In this document: positions 9,037-16,112 of the stretch, piece after piece
How the letters are laid out: each line of letters begins with the position of its first letter
Numbering within the stretch: the stretch's first letter is position 1
Source of the DNA: Bacteroidia bacterium
GTDB taxonomy: Bacteria > Bacteroidota > Bacteroidia > Flavobacteriales_D > JAUILH01
Assembly (NCBI GenBank): GCA_030433115.1
Contig: JAUILH010000014.1
Span: 1 to 45,636 of the forward strand
Direction: 5' to 3'
DNA length: 45,636 nt
Program-made: the position numbers and the translations under genes
The notes under the pieces: generated by a model
What the model was told of the DNA's origin: nothing
Databases searched by the model: none
What the model saw: the letters and a program-made list of their open reading frames with translations, nothing else

Positions 9037-10122
9037 CTAGGCATAGTTATGATCTATGTATTCAATTAACCCAACCATTGTGTTGATACAAAGTTTTGCC
9101 TCTTCATCGTTCAAAAGGAACTCATTACCATGTGCTGTGCTTCTCTCATTCCGGTACTTTCCAAGTTTACCTACTACTTTGCTGTAGCCAGACAATATCT
9201 GTCCTTTCTGATTATTGTCTTCGGTCAACATAGCTAGTCCTTGACTTAGTCTATTATTCTTGCTTAAAACAGGTGTGCCAAGATTCTCGCAAATACCACA
9301 CACAATGGCTTCTAGTGCTGAATGTACATCACTTAATGCGCCTACATGACCGTTCGCCTCAATAATCTTGTCCAGTCTAGGCAAGATATGCTGAGCAACT
9401 TGTCTTGTTGATCTTGGGGTAATCTTTTTAATCTTTTTATTGGCGTGCTGTTTGAAGCTCAATATTTGTTCGTGCAAAAACTTTATAGAATGAAAAAGGA
9501 GCGTGTCGTGATGGTTGCCATATGGAGAGGCTGGAACAAGTGAATCGGGGAACTTTGGAACAAGCAAGGCTGTTTTTCCTTGCTGAAAAGTTGCTTCAAA
9601 TCTGAATTTATCTAAGTCTACAACTCGACTATGTATGATATTCGGATCGTAATTATTCTGAATGGTATCAAATAGAAAATACTTAAATCTAATTTTTCCA
9701 GCGTCTATCCAAACCATGGTAAGGTAAAATATGGTGTAGCGATCAAGGTTTGCGTTTGAGCGAAGACCACTAATATTTAATCTCGCTGTTGTATTGCAAT
9801 GTAGGGTCTTTTCTCTCCCATTATAAACTTTGTAAGGCAAGTATCCCCAAACATCCATTTGTTCAAGTTTAATCCTAGTTGTCCAGCTCTTGAATGAGGT
9901 GAACATTCTTTTAGAGTTTTCAAGACTTTGGGCGACTTTATCTGGGAATGCTTTGTCAGCAATTCTATTCTGTCTTTGAAGAACTGTCTGAACAAAATCA
10001 AAAAGGGTATCTCTGGTGTATGGGGCATCTTCCATGGCTAAAAAGTATAAAGATAAGGCTTCAATATCAGTCTTGCTAGTGCCTTTCAGATGAAAATAAA
10101 GGTGGCATACTTCATCATTCAA
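9037..10122 (-). CDS. Abortive-infection (AbiC-like HEPN) protein
   Basis: The C-terminal ~110 residues of this 361-residue protein ('ALSDVHSALEAIVCGICENLG ... GKYRNERSTAHG ... EEAKLCINTMVGLIEYI') match the layout of the abortive infection C-terminal (AbiC) domain. The R-N-x5-H motif at about R324-H331 is the R-x(4-6)-H signature of HEPN ribonucleases. The N-terminal ~220 residues are not recognised and could sense the trigger. It is the first gene of a two-gene minus-strand operon and is divergent from the membrane-protein operon starting at 10282. HEPN domains of this type are known as RNases in phage defence and toxin systems; that this one acts in defence is inference from family and position beside a mobile-element-like operon. 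Confidence 0.65.
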   Translation of the reverse strand: MNDEVCHLYFHLKGTSKTDIEALSLYFLAMEDAPYTRDTLFDFVQTVLQRQNRIADKAFPDKVAQSLENSKRMFTSFKSWTTRIKLEQMDVWGYLPYKVYNGREKTLHCNTTARLNISGLRSNANLDRYTIFYLTMVWIDAGKIRFKYFLFDTIQNNYDPNIIHSRVVDLDKFRFEATFQQGKTALLVPKFPDSLVPASPYGNHHDTLLFHSIKFLHEQILSFKQHANKKIKKITPRSTRQVAQHILPRLDKIIEANGHVGALSDVHSALEAIVCGICENLGTPVLSKNNRLSQGLAMLTEDNNQKGQILSGYSKVVGKLGKYRNERSTAHGNEFLLNDEEAKLCINTMVGLIEYIDHNYA

Positions 10123-10158
10123 CCCACGATTTCGAGAATTTAGTTAATACCCACTCCT

Positions 10159-10176
10159 GTTCTACAGCCCTAGAAC
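10159..10176. promoter_or_regulatory. Inverted repeat in the divergent intergenic region
   Basis: GTTCTA and TAGAAC form perfect 6-bp arms around CAGCCC, inside the 159-nt gap between the divergent HEPN gene and the small-protein operon. The word AGTTAATA also occurs twice nearby (about 10140 and 10195). An operator or recombination-related site is possible; no protein is known to bind it. Confidence 0.25.
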
Positions 10177-10281
10177 GCCAGACTTTCCCCGAAAAGTTAA
10201 TAGCAACCCGTTAAGGAAAAATCGGAAACAAAACCCTCTAAAACCCCCGTAAATGCTAGAAACTAATCTAAAATAAATGAT

Positions 10282-10470
10282 ATGAGTACGATCAATGTAA
10301 CAAAGACCCATGTAGGGGTAATTATCGCATTCGGGGTTCTATTCCTTTTTGGAATGATGTACCTGAATAGACGAATCAGTGCATTAGAGGAAGGTTCTGA
10401 CACCTCTGAGGCAGCAAAAGCACCAGTTAAAGCTGCCGAAACGCCAAGCAAGTCAGAGGCGCAATCCTAA
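10282..10470 (+). CDS. Small single-pass membrane protein, 62 aa
   Basis: A short N-terminus is followed by one membrane segment at about residues 11-28 ('VGVIIAFGVLFLFGMMYL') and an Ala/Glu/Lys/Ser-rich hydrophilic tail. No homologue is recognised. It opens the plus-strand operon that runs to 18511, and the next gene follows in the same frame directly after this TAA stop. Size, terminal anchor and position are like the other small membrane proteins of the cluster, so a minor virion-membrane or assembly protein is a possible role (inference). Confidence 0.65.
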   Translation: MSTINVTKTHVGVIIAFGVLFLFGMMYLNRRISALEEGSDTSEAAKAPVKAAETPSKSEAQS

Positions 10471-10545
10471 TTAAATACCAAAACCAATGAACAAGCGATT
10501 CTTGACGATCTGGAAGAGAAGTATTCCAGCTTTGATGGATACCAC
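10471..10545 (+). other. Unstarted in-frame extension of the capsid-like gene (probable 1-nt frameshift)
   Basis: The frame of the next gene is open upstream of its first ATG to the preceding stop, and encodes a protein-like acidic stretch (ILDDLEEKYSSFDGYH). The likely start is ATG 10487, which overlaps the leader word, but it lies in another frame. One extra A in 'ATGAACAAG' (giving ATGAAACAAG) would produce MKQAILDDLEEKYSSFDGYH joined in frame to the gene at 10546. A 1-base sequencing or real deletion, a non-ATG start, or readthrough of the 10468 stop are the options. Confidence 0.5.
10478..10488 (+). promoter_or_regulatory. Leader word CCAAAACCAAT, copy 1
   Basis: Exact 11-nt word shared by five sites in the island. 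Here its last two bases are the first two of an ATG (10487-10489), the same arrangement as at the muramidase gene (16111). It probably acts in translation initiation or as part of a 5' leader. Confidence 0.5.
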
Positions 10546-11163
10546 ATGGATGAGGAGTATGAAATGGCAGAAGGTAAATCTTCGGGCGGTAGTCCAATTT
10601 ATAAACCGAAACCCTTTCAGATCATTGTGGAGAATACAACAGATCAGCCGAAAACGGCAGTTATCTTTGGTAACAATCGTTTTTTGTTGTCTAATAGATT
10701 TGGAAATCCTAACGGGATTCAAATTTCAGTCGGACAACCGGGAGTGGAGTATTTGGAACTTTTGCAGCAATCAGCAAATCAACCGTTCTATGCTTCTTTG
10801 ATTCGTATTCAAAGTGAGAATACCACGCAGATCACCAAGTTCATCACGATCAACTACAAGCACGCCAACGGCAGATTGTATCGTGATCCAGTAGATATGC
10901 AAACCCATAAGTCCGCATATCAGCAACAGGATAACATCATTGATGGTGTTTTAAACACCAAAATTGATGGGAATACCTATTTAGAAACTGAGATCGAACC
11001 GAATACACGCGTATTCTATACAATCTTCCCAACGGATGAAGTTGATACGTCAAGAACCCTTGTAGGGCATAAGCCAATCAAGAATTTTGATGTGCCACAG
11101 GTGAACATGGCTGGGTATGCCATTAAACCTCATACCATCTCCGAGCGCAAAATGCTCAAATAA
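10546..11163 (+). CDS. Candidate major capsid/virion jelly-roll-like protein
   Basis: The 205 residues from the first in-frame ATG (about 225-230 with the extension described separately) have a strand-rich pattern throughout. Examples are 'PFQIIVENTT', 'TAVIFGNNRF', 'IQISVGQPGVEYLELLQQSANQPFYASLIRI', 'TKFITINYKHANG' and 'NTRVFYTIFPTDEV'. There is no signal peptide and no membrane segment, in contrast to nearly all its neighbours. A soluble beta-sandwich followed directly by a strong terminator hairpin, at the head of an operon of small membrane proteins, fits a highly expressed capsid protein of a membrane-containing tailless phage. This is inference: I recognise no named family with certainty, and a non-viral beta-sandwich is possible. 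The gene is real; the function is a hypothesis. Confidence 0.55.
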   Translation: MDEEYEMAEGKSSGGSPIYKPKPFQIIVENTTDQPKTAVIFGNNRFLLSNRFGNPNGIQISVGQPGVEYLELLQQSANQPFYASLIRIQSENTTQITKFITINYKHANGRLYRDPVDMQTHKSAYQQQDNIIDGVLNTKIDGNTYLETEIEPNTRVFYTIFPTDEVDTSRTLVGHKPIKNFDVPQVNMAGYAIKPHTISERKMLK

Positions 11164-11170
11164 GGATGCA

Positions 11171-11210
11171 TTGTGTGCTGGTCAATAGATCAGCACACAA
11201 TCTCCTTTTT
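11171..11210 (+). terminator. Strong hairpin with T-run after capsid-like gene
   Basis: TTGTGTGCTG (11171-11180) and CAGCACACAA (11191-11200) pair perfectly, and three more pairs close an AATA loop. CTCCTTTTT follows. It begins 8 nt after the stop of the capsid-like gene and would partly terminate transcription before the rest of the operon. Confidence 0.7.
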
Positions 11211-11221
11211 AAAGTCAAAGA

Positions 11222-11232
11222 CCAAAACCAAT
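11222..11232 (+). promoter_or_regulatory. Leader word CCAAAACCAAT, copy 2
   Basis: Exact copy, ending 11 nt before the ATG at 11244. It supports that start over an ATG at 11166 that lies inside the terminator region. Confidence 0.5.
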
Positions 11233-11243
11233 ACGCAAAGAAG

Positions 11244-11900
11244 ATGTTTAACAGACCAATATTTAAGTGGAATTTAAAGCGAGAGCCTGTTTCGTCGGCT
11301 GATGGCAGCACGACAAGGGAATCTATCCAAGAGCAGATAGGAACTTTAGAGAAAAGGCAAAAAGACCTTCCGGTTCTCATCACAACTTTAACTCATAGCC
11401 TAGCTGTTCAAAAACAAGATTTTGAATGGATAAAAGACCTGAAAGGACTTAAACAAAGAAAGTGGGAGAAGGAAAAGAGTACCACAAAAGAGCAAGCAAT
11501 ACGGGATTATGCAAACAGAATAACTGCTAATACTGCTAAGCTCAGTAGCATGAAATCTGAATTGTCACGTATTCCAGCCCAAATCGAGACCTTACAAAAA
11601 CAGGTATCAACACTTGTTCAAGGTGAAAGTAAAGGGCTTGAAAAAGGGCTTGATTCGGAAACGGCAAGAGAGCTAGGAGAACTTGAACTTCAAAAGGAGC
11701 GCGAACGAATGGCTCACGAGAAACAAGTAAGAGAAGCGGCTCAAAAAAGAGAGGCGCAAGCGGACGCAGAGCAAGCAGCTAAGGACAAAGCAGCTAACAA
11801 TAAGAAGTGGCTTTGGATTGGCGCATTACTTCTTCTACTGGTGATTCTGGGGATATGGTACAAAAAGAGGAAGTCGGCTATGAAAGCTGAAACCACATAA
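11244..11900 (+). CDS. Coiled-coil protein with C-terminal membrane anchor
   Basis: The start at 11244 is chosen because the leader word precedes it and the alternative at 11166 would run through the terminator hairpin. The 218-residue product is Lys/Glu/Gln-rich with long predicted coiled coils at about residues 25-120 and 140-185 ('ELELQKERERMAHEKQVREAAQKRE'-like heptads; only part quoted here as motif type). One membrane segment at about 189-205 ('LWIGALLLLLVILGIW') is followed by a basic tail. No family is recognised. Tail-anchored coiled-coil architecture suits a structural or spacer protein at a membrane. It is co-directional with and closely spaced from the next gene (11 nt). Confidence 0.7.
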   Translation: MFNRPIFKWNLKREPVSSADGSTTRESIQEQIGTLEKRQKDLPVLITTLTHSLAVQKQDFEWIKDLKGLKQRKWEKEKSTTKEQAIRDYANRITANTAKLSSMKSELSRIPAQIETLQKQVSTLVQGESKGLEKGLDSETARELGELELQKERERMAHEKQVREAAQKREAQADAEQAAKDKAANNKKWLWIGALLLLLVILGIWYKKRKSAMKAETT

Positions 11901-11911
11901 AATGATACAAG

Positions 11912-12478
11912 ATGATATTAGCTAGAAAAATAATAGAGAACGAGACCCTAAAGAGGTCAGAAGCAAATCAAAGTTTAGTTCTGGGAAAACTCAAAGAACT
12001 TATCGAGAAGTTTCCAGAAGAGGTACATGAGGTCTTGCATAAAACTGGGGTATACTCTTCAAGGGTAAAACCCAATTTAGTGACCCAAAGTTTGATTATT
12101 AAACACGTTGGAAGTAATGCAAAGTTGAGGGAAGCGATTTCAAAGATGATTCTCACTTTAGATGATTATTCAAGTGCTAATGGTCAAGTTACTGGAATTA
12201 TAGGAGGTGCATTAATGGCTGTCGGATCAGTCCTTAATGGCATAAGCAACTCCCGAAATTTCAGAACAGAACCTAATCAAGAGCTTTTGCGACAAATGGA
12301 GCGCGAGCGATTGGAAGCAGAGCGTGAACGACAAAGAAGAAGTAGAAACAATGCTATTCTAATTGGACTATTGATTCTAGGGTTAATAATAGCCGTAGTC
12401 ATTTTCAAAAGCAAAAAATCGAAAGGCGAAACTGGTGGCTCTAAAACAGGTGCTACCCCTGATCCAGCATTAGTATGA
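11912..12478 (+). CDS. Membrane-associated protein with two hydrophobic regions
   Basis: The 188-residue product has helical charged N-terminal ~85 residues, a Gly-rich hydrophobic stretch at about 91-111 ('GIIGGALMAVGSVLNGI'), an Arg/Glu-rich helix ('RQMERERLEAERERQRR') and a strong membrane segment at about 148-165. A Gly/Ser/Lys tail ends in Pro-rich sequence. The Gly-rich region looks like the amphipathic or fusion-type segments seen in phage membrane proteins. The stop overlaps the next start by 4 nt (ATGA). No family is recognised; a virion-membrane or membrane-penetration role is inferred from the cluster only. Confidence 0.65.
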   Translation: MILARKIIENETLKRSEANQSLVLGKLKELIEKFPEEVHEVLHKTGVYSSRVKPNLVTQSLIIKHVGSNAKLREAISKMILTLDDYSSANGQVTGIIGGALMAVGSVLNGISNSRNFRTEPNQELLRQMERERLEAERERQRRSRNNAILIGLLILGLIIAVVIFKSKKSKGETGGSKTGATPDPALV

Positions 12479-12822
12479 CACGAGAAGATGCAATAGACAC
12501 GCTAAGAATGTGGCAAGCTACTCCAAAAGAAAGCCCTCTTAAAATTGAGCTTGAAGATGAGCTAAAGCAAGGTGGTTGGAAAATTGTCACAGTAGATGGA
12601 ATACAAACAGTTCGAGAAAGAGGACTATCCGGATGGGGTTCTAATCTGGGCAACAACTTTCCAAATCAATTCAGAACGACAAGACCTGCTCATGATCCTG
12701 ATAAAGGATCACAGGCACTTAGGAACGCCAAAATTATTGGAGGGGTTGTGCTAGGAATACTCGTTTTGATTGGAATAATCTGGGGAGTAAAAAAACTCAA
12801 AGCAAAAAATGGAAACTCATAA
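12475..12822 (+). CDS. Small tail-anchored protein, 115 aa
   Basis: The N-terminal ~55 residues are compact and amphipathic ('DAIDTLRMWQATPKESPLKIELEDELKQ'-type composition), resembling a small helical or LysM-sized domain without a recognisable signature. A Gly/Asn-rich linker follows, then a membrane segment at about 86-104 ('IIGGVVLGILVLIGIIWGV') and a basic tail. It overlaps the upstream gene by 4 nt and the downstream gene by 14 nt, so translation is probably coupled. No homologue is recognised. Confidence 0.65.
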   Translation: MTREDAIDTLRMWQATPKESPLKIELEDELKQGGWKIVTVDGIQTVRERGLSGWGSNLGNNFPNQFRTTRPAHDPDKGSQALRNAKIIGGVVLGILVLIGIIWGVKKLKAKNGNS

Positions 12823-12994
12823 TAACGACATAAAGCAAAAAATGCGTGCCTACCGAAGAGGTTTCGGAATAGGAGTGTTAATCGGCATTGCCTTCTGTTT
12901 TGGAATAGGAAGAATAGCTTGGATTGCACCCTTGTTTTTTGGAATAATCGGTGGCGCACTGTCATACCAACTAAATGATTCAGACAATGGATAA
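12809..12994 (+). CDS. Small hydrophobic membrane protein, 61 aa
   Basis: The charged, basic N-terminus (KQKMRAYRRG) leads into hydrophobic residues ~19-52, enough for two membrane passes ('GIGVLIGIAFCFGIG', 'IAPLFFGIIGGALSY'). The acidic end is very short. Overlap with both neighbours supports a coupled operon. The size and two-pass hydrophobic layout are also found in phage holins, but the position in the middle of the operon makes a structural membrane protein equally likely. Confidence 0.55.
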   Translation: METHNNDIKQKMRAYRRGFGIGVLIGIAFCFGIGRIAWIAPLFFGIIGGALSYQLNDSDNG

Positions 12995-13325
12995 ACTTAC
13001 AAAAATGTTCGATCATAAAGACACCATAAGTCAGGGCAAGACGGTTCGACCGCCAGAAATGGAATTAAAGGACGATCCTTCAGAAGAGATACCTACGGTA
13101 GATTCGCCAGAAGTTGAGGTTGTATATCCTTCAGAGGATTTACCACCAGTTTCACCAGAACCAACGCCTTTATCGAATGACCAACTAGAAACAGACACAA
13201 CTGATGAGGCAACCAAACCCAAAGACGAGAAAACGCCATTGAACTTTCAAGATGTCCTGAAGGAGTTTTGGTATGCTTTTTTAATCGTTGCGGCAATTGG
13301 GTTTCTCATAGGTAAAAGCAAATAA
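12975..13325 (+). CDS. Acidic Pro-rich tail-anchored protein, 116 aa
   Basis: A short N-terminal part is followed by a long acidic, Pro/Glu/Thr-rich stretch (about residues 25-85) likely to be disordered, and a C-terminal membrane segment at about 98-113 ('AFLIVAAIGFLIG'). An alternative start at 12987 (MDKLTKMF) would reduce overlap with the upstream gene to 8 nt; I cannot decide between them. The stop overlaps the next ATG by one base (TAATG). Function unknown; a flexible membrane tether is the visible architecture. Confidence 0.6.
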   Translation: MIQTMDKLTKMFDHKDTISQGKTVRPPEMELKDDPSEEIPTVDSPEVEVVYPSEDLPPVSPEPTPLSNDQLETDTTDEATKPKDEKTPLNFQDVLKEFWYAFLIVAAIGFLIGKSK

Positions 13326-14098
13326 TGATGGAGTTTGATTTAGCACCATATAATATGCCCTTCAATCTTGAGCTTACCTTAAGGAGTTCATTGCCAACCA
13401 AGGTACTCATCTTGGCAAAGGACATTGAAAGCAACGAAACGTACTTAGAACGCAAAGGCAAAGTACTTGGACAAAGGAAGTTCACGCTAAAATTTCCTTT
13501 GTCACCAAGTAGATTGAGAATCGTTGTCAGACCAGCCCATGGTGGTAGGTCAGATGTCTGGATTCATCATATTAAGGTAAGGAAGGTGCGAATTTGCCCA
13601 GTTGATCTTTCCCCACAAGATAAGAGATTCATGGGGTTTGCTGGATGGTTCTCAAAAAATGCTGATAAACGCATAGCTGCCGATAAAGGTGTGATATATA
13701 AAAAGGATGGCTTTCAGATCATCTATGTCAATAGAGTTCACGATCAAGGACAGCCCATGACAACTCCGGCAGTTGTTGGAAATACATCAGGAAACATCAT
13801 AGTAGCAAAGCATTATTTCAAAGACTACACCGTGCCAATGAGAATGTGTGTGTTAATGCACGAATATGCCCACAAATTCAAGAATCCTGAATACGGTCGC
13901 AAAATTCAAAATGAAATGAGCGCAGATCTTATTTCGGTGCATATGCTTCTTGCCCTTGGTTATTCTCAAATGGAAATACTGTATTGCTATGCAGCTATTT
14001 TCTCTGGAAGGGATAACAAAGAGAATCGCAAACGCTTTGCAGCCATTGAAGAATACATAGAAATATTTACAAGGGGTGAGCTAAAGGCTTGCGCATAA
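13325..14098 (+). CDS. Predicted zinc metallopeptidase (HExxH)
   Basis: The 257-residue protein contains 'LMHEYAHKF', an HExxH zinc motif at about residues 179-183, with 'NEMSAD' about 15 residues downstream supplying a plausible third ligand or conserved acid. The N-terminal ~120 residues look like a small beta domain ('VLILAKDI', 'KFTLKFPLS', 'RLRIVVRP'). There is no signal peptide or membrane segment. Within the operon it is one of few soluble enzymes. Possible jobs are maturation of virion proteins or attack on host envelope protein; the substrate is unknown. The peptidase call is well supported by the motif, the exact family is not assigned. Confidence 0.7.
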   Translation: MMEFDLAPYNMPFNLELTLRSSLPTKVLILAKDIESNETYLERKGKVLGQRKFTLKFPLSPSRLRIVVRPAHGGRSDVWIHHIKVRKVRICPVDLSPQDKRFMGFAGWFSKNADKRIAADKGVIYKKDGFQIIYVNRVHDQGQPMTTPAVVGNTSGNIIVAKHYFKDYTVPMRMCVLMHEYAHKFKNPEYGRKIQNEMSADLISVHMLLALGYSQMEILYCYAAIFSGRDNKENRKRFAAIEEYIEIFTRGELKACA

Positions 14099-14109
14099 GA
14101 GAAAGAATC

Positions 14110-14568
14110 ATGAGAAACGATCCAAGTAAAAATATACCAATGACAGGAAGCAATGCGGCTCTTTGGGTGGCATGGCACAAAAGTCTTAAACGGTACTTCA
14201 GTAAAGATGAAGCGAATACATGGTTTCTCAAATTTTGGGAGGCACGTGGCGGAGAAGATTCAGATGCCAATATGAACTCTTTGAGGTCATATATGGAATC
14301 TCAAGGAGTTGAGCTTAAAACGGATTGGAGAGGTGATTTAACAGATGCAGCGGCAAACACACGTGATGATGCAAAGGCATTTATAAAAGGTGTCTTGATT
14401 GTTGGAGCGATTGTTTTAGGTGCTATTCTGATTGCCTTTCTCTGGTATATGTACAATGCAGGAAAGCAACAGACACCAGTTAGCCAAATGGCATTAGACG
14501 CTGCAAGTGTTGTACCTCAAGGTAAGATGATAAAAGGCTCACAAGCCGCTAAACTTTTGAATGCATGA
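14110..14568 (+). CDS. Tail-region membrane protein, ~152 aa
   Basis: The start at 14110 is chosen over 14089, which would overlap the peptidase gene by 10 nt; both are possible. The N-terminal half is a small Trp-rich helical domain ('ALWVAWHKSLKRYF', 'ANTWFLKFWEARGG'), followed by a strong membrane segment at about 93-115 ('GVLIVGAIVLGAILIAFLWYM') and a 37-residue tail. The stop overlaps the next ATG (ATGA). No family recognised. Confidence 0.6.
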   Translation: MRNDPSKNIPMTGSNAALWVAWHKSLKRYFSKDEANTWFLKFWEARGGEDSDANMNSLRSYMESQGVELKTDWRGDLTDAAANTRDDAKAFIKGVLIVGAIVLGAILIAFLWYMYNAGKQQTPVSQMALDAASVVPQGKMIKGSQAAKLLNA

Positions 14569-15044
14569 CAAAGACGGGATACATAGTGTTAGGTAGTTCA
14601 TTACTCTTACTTGGAATTTTATCTATTCCGGTAACCAGAGCCGTTCAACGTGGAGGTATTAGGAAACGGTTGGAGGAAGAATATGAAGCAAGTGGGGGTG
14701 GCGGTCGACATGGAGGGATTGACGATCTGGAAATGCAGGGCGTTTTTGATGTGGATTTATACAAGCGTAGTAATAAAGCTACTATCTCTTTAGTGGAAGC
14801 AAGGGAAAGAGCCAAACAAGTGTATGATAATTATGATGGTTGGTGGATTCAAGGAGACGATGACGAAGATGCGATAATCAACGCCTTTTCTGGTTTAGGT
14901 CATTTGCACGACATATCTAAAATTGCTGACCAGTATCAGCAGTACTACGGTGATTCTCTGCACTCAATTATCAACAAGGCTTTTGACAATCAATCTCAAA
15001 AAAACAGACTTAAACTAAAGCTATCTGCTTTGCCAAATGACTAA
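14565..15044 (+). CDS. Membrane-anchored annexin-like repeat protein
   Basis: An N-terminal membrane segment at about residues 6-25 is followed by a Gly-rich linker and a domain at about 97-140. Its sequence pattern 'GDDDEDAIINAFSG ... DISKIADQYQQYYGDSLHSII' closely follows the annexin repeat (G-x-G-T-D-E-x-x-L-I-x-x-L, then Y-x-x-x-Y-G-x-x-L). Annexin repeats bind acidic phospholipid through calcium, so this could tie the protein to a membrane. Only one repeat is visible and the calcium loop is not canonical, so a coincidental helical repeat is possible. It is coupled to its upstream neighbour by a 4-nt overlap and is followed after 2 nt by the next gene. Confidence 0.6.
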   Translation: MTKTGYIVLGSSLLLLGILSIPVTRAVQRGGIRKRLEEEYEASGGGGRHGGIDDLEMQGVFDVDLYKRSNKATISLVEARERAKQVYDNYDGWWIQGDDDEDAIINAFSGLGHLHDISKIADQYQQYYGDSLHSIINKAFDNQSQKNRLKLKLSALPND

Positions 15045-15046
15045 AG

Positions 15047-15631
15047 ATGGATGATAAGAAAACTATATTAATAATTGTAGGTTCGCTTCTATTGTTAGGC
15101 GGCATTACAGCTATCGCCTTGATGCTATCCAAAAAAAATAGAGAGGACAAGGAGCAAGAAGCAAGGGAAAAGGAATTAGAAGAGGCAGCACTAAAAGCTG
15201 CCGCAGATGGCATGAAAGCCTCTGGTAACTCTTCTCATTGGCCCTATTCTGATCAAAACACCAGCGCAGAACCATCAAAGACAATTGTTCGACCAAAGTT
15301 TAACACAGAGGGCGAGTTATCTAATCCTATGTCAGAGCTAAAAGGAAAGACCTTGTACGCTAAGTCAAAACTAGAAGGGGGGTATGGCTACGCCAATGCG
15401 CGATCCAGCTCTCATGTTGATGATGGAGGATGGGATTATAGCGATAACCTTCTGAAGACTTTTAGGGGAAGCACCCCAATTGGAAGAGTTGTTTCGGAGA
15501 CAAACACGAACAATGGCGGCTATAGCTACCGATGGTTTAAGGTGTGGTTTTTCAATTCTGTAAGTACATGGTGGGGTATGGATTCTGAAAGTCATGGATG
15601 GGTACGAGCTGATGTAGTAACATTCAAATAA
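15047..15631 (+). CDS. Membrane-anchored SH3-like domain protein
   Basis: An N-terminal membrane segment (about residues 7-27) is followed by a charged coiled helix (about 30-55) and a Ser/Asn-rich linker. The C-terminal domain (about 105-194) has 'YGYANARSSSHVDD', 'PIGRVVSET', 'YRWFKVWFF' and 'HGWVRADVVTF', the pattern of bacterial SH3 (SH3b) domains with the usual 'G-W-V-x-x-D-x-V' ending. Such domains typically bind peptidoglycan or peptide. Membrane anchor plus cell-wall binding suits a role at the envelope next to the muramidase encoded two genes downstream. Confidence 0.7.
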   Translation: MDDKKTILIIVGSLLLLGGITAIALMLSKKNREDKEQEAREKELEEAALKAAADGMKASGNSSHWPYSDQNTSAEPSKTIVRPKFNTEGELSNPMSELKGKTLYAKSKLEGGYGYANARSSSHVDDGGWDYSDNLLKTFRGSTPIGRVVSETNTNNGGYSYRWFKVWFFNSVSTWWGMDSESHGWVRADVVTFK

Positions 15632-15638
15632 TTAAGAA

Positions 15639-16088
15639 ATGGAAAAGAGAACAAAAATATTGATTGGTATTGGAGCTGTTATCCTAATCGGTGCAATCGT
15701 CACGGGGATAATCCTATACCTAAAAAGGAAGAACGAATCATCTGAGAATCCAGAGGAGGGAGGTACAAATCTGGCTAAGACCAATGGGAGACCATCCTAT
15801 ACTCCTAATCACGCGTCTGGTTATAGCAAGAGCGATATTGAAGCCATGCAAAATAAAATGCTCTCACTTGCCAGAAACAATGGCATGATGGGCGTTGTGA
15901 ACGACATTAACAGTCATGGAGGCGTTGACGGAATCGCAGGAGATGCTTTTAAACGCTCTCTAGAAGCTCTAACCACGATAGGTCTTATTAGCTCTTTAGA
16001 GGATTTATACAGAAAGTCTGTCTCATCTGGATCAAATCCGGGAGGCGGATCATACTTACCCAACGACTATGGGCTATACATCACATAA
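15639..16088 (+). CDS. Single-pass membrane protein with small helical domain
   Basis: A membrane segment at about residues 6-28 is followed by a flexible linker and a helical domain (about 65-130; 'KMLSLARNNGMMGVV', 'FKRSLEALTTIGLISSLEDLYRKS'). Its spacing is faintly like the annexin-like domain of the gene at 14565, but I cannot establish homology by eye. A Gly/Ser/Tyr tail ends the protein. It follows its neighbour by 7 nt. No family recognised. Confidence 0.6.
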   Translation: MEKRTKILIGIGAVILIGAIVTGIILYLKRKNESSENPEEGGTNLAKTNGRPSYTPNHASGYSKSDIEAMQNKMLSLARNNGMMGVVNDINSHGGVDGIAGDAFKRSLEALTTIGLISSLEDLYRKSVSSGSNPGGGSYLPNDYGLYIT

Positions 16089-16101
16089 TTAATAACTAAA
16101 A

Positions 16102-16112
16102 CCAAAACCAAT
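16102..16112 (+). promoter_or_regulatory. Leader word CCAAAACCAAT, copy 3
   Basis: Exact copy that overlaps the ATG of the muramidase gene (16111), so it fixes that start. Confidence 0.5.

Noticed and set aside
10487..10801. 104-codon open frame starting at ATG 10487
   Set aside because: Its product (rich in Trp, Arg, Ile without pattern) looks like an out-of-frame reading; the overlapping frame from 10546 has clear protein character. The ATG itself may be the true start after correction of a 1-nt frameshift.
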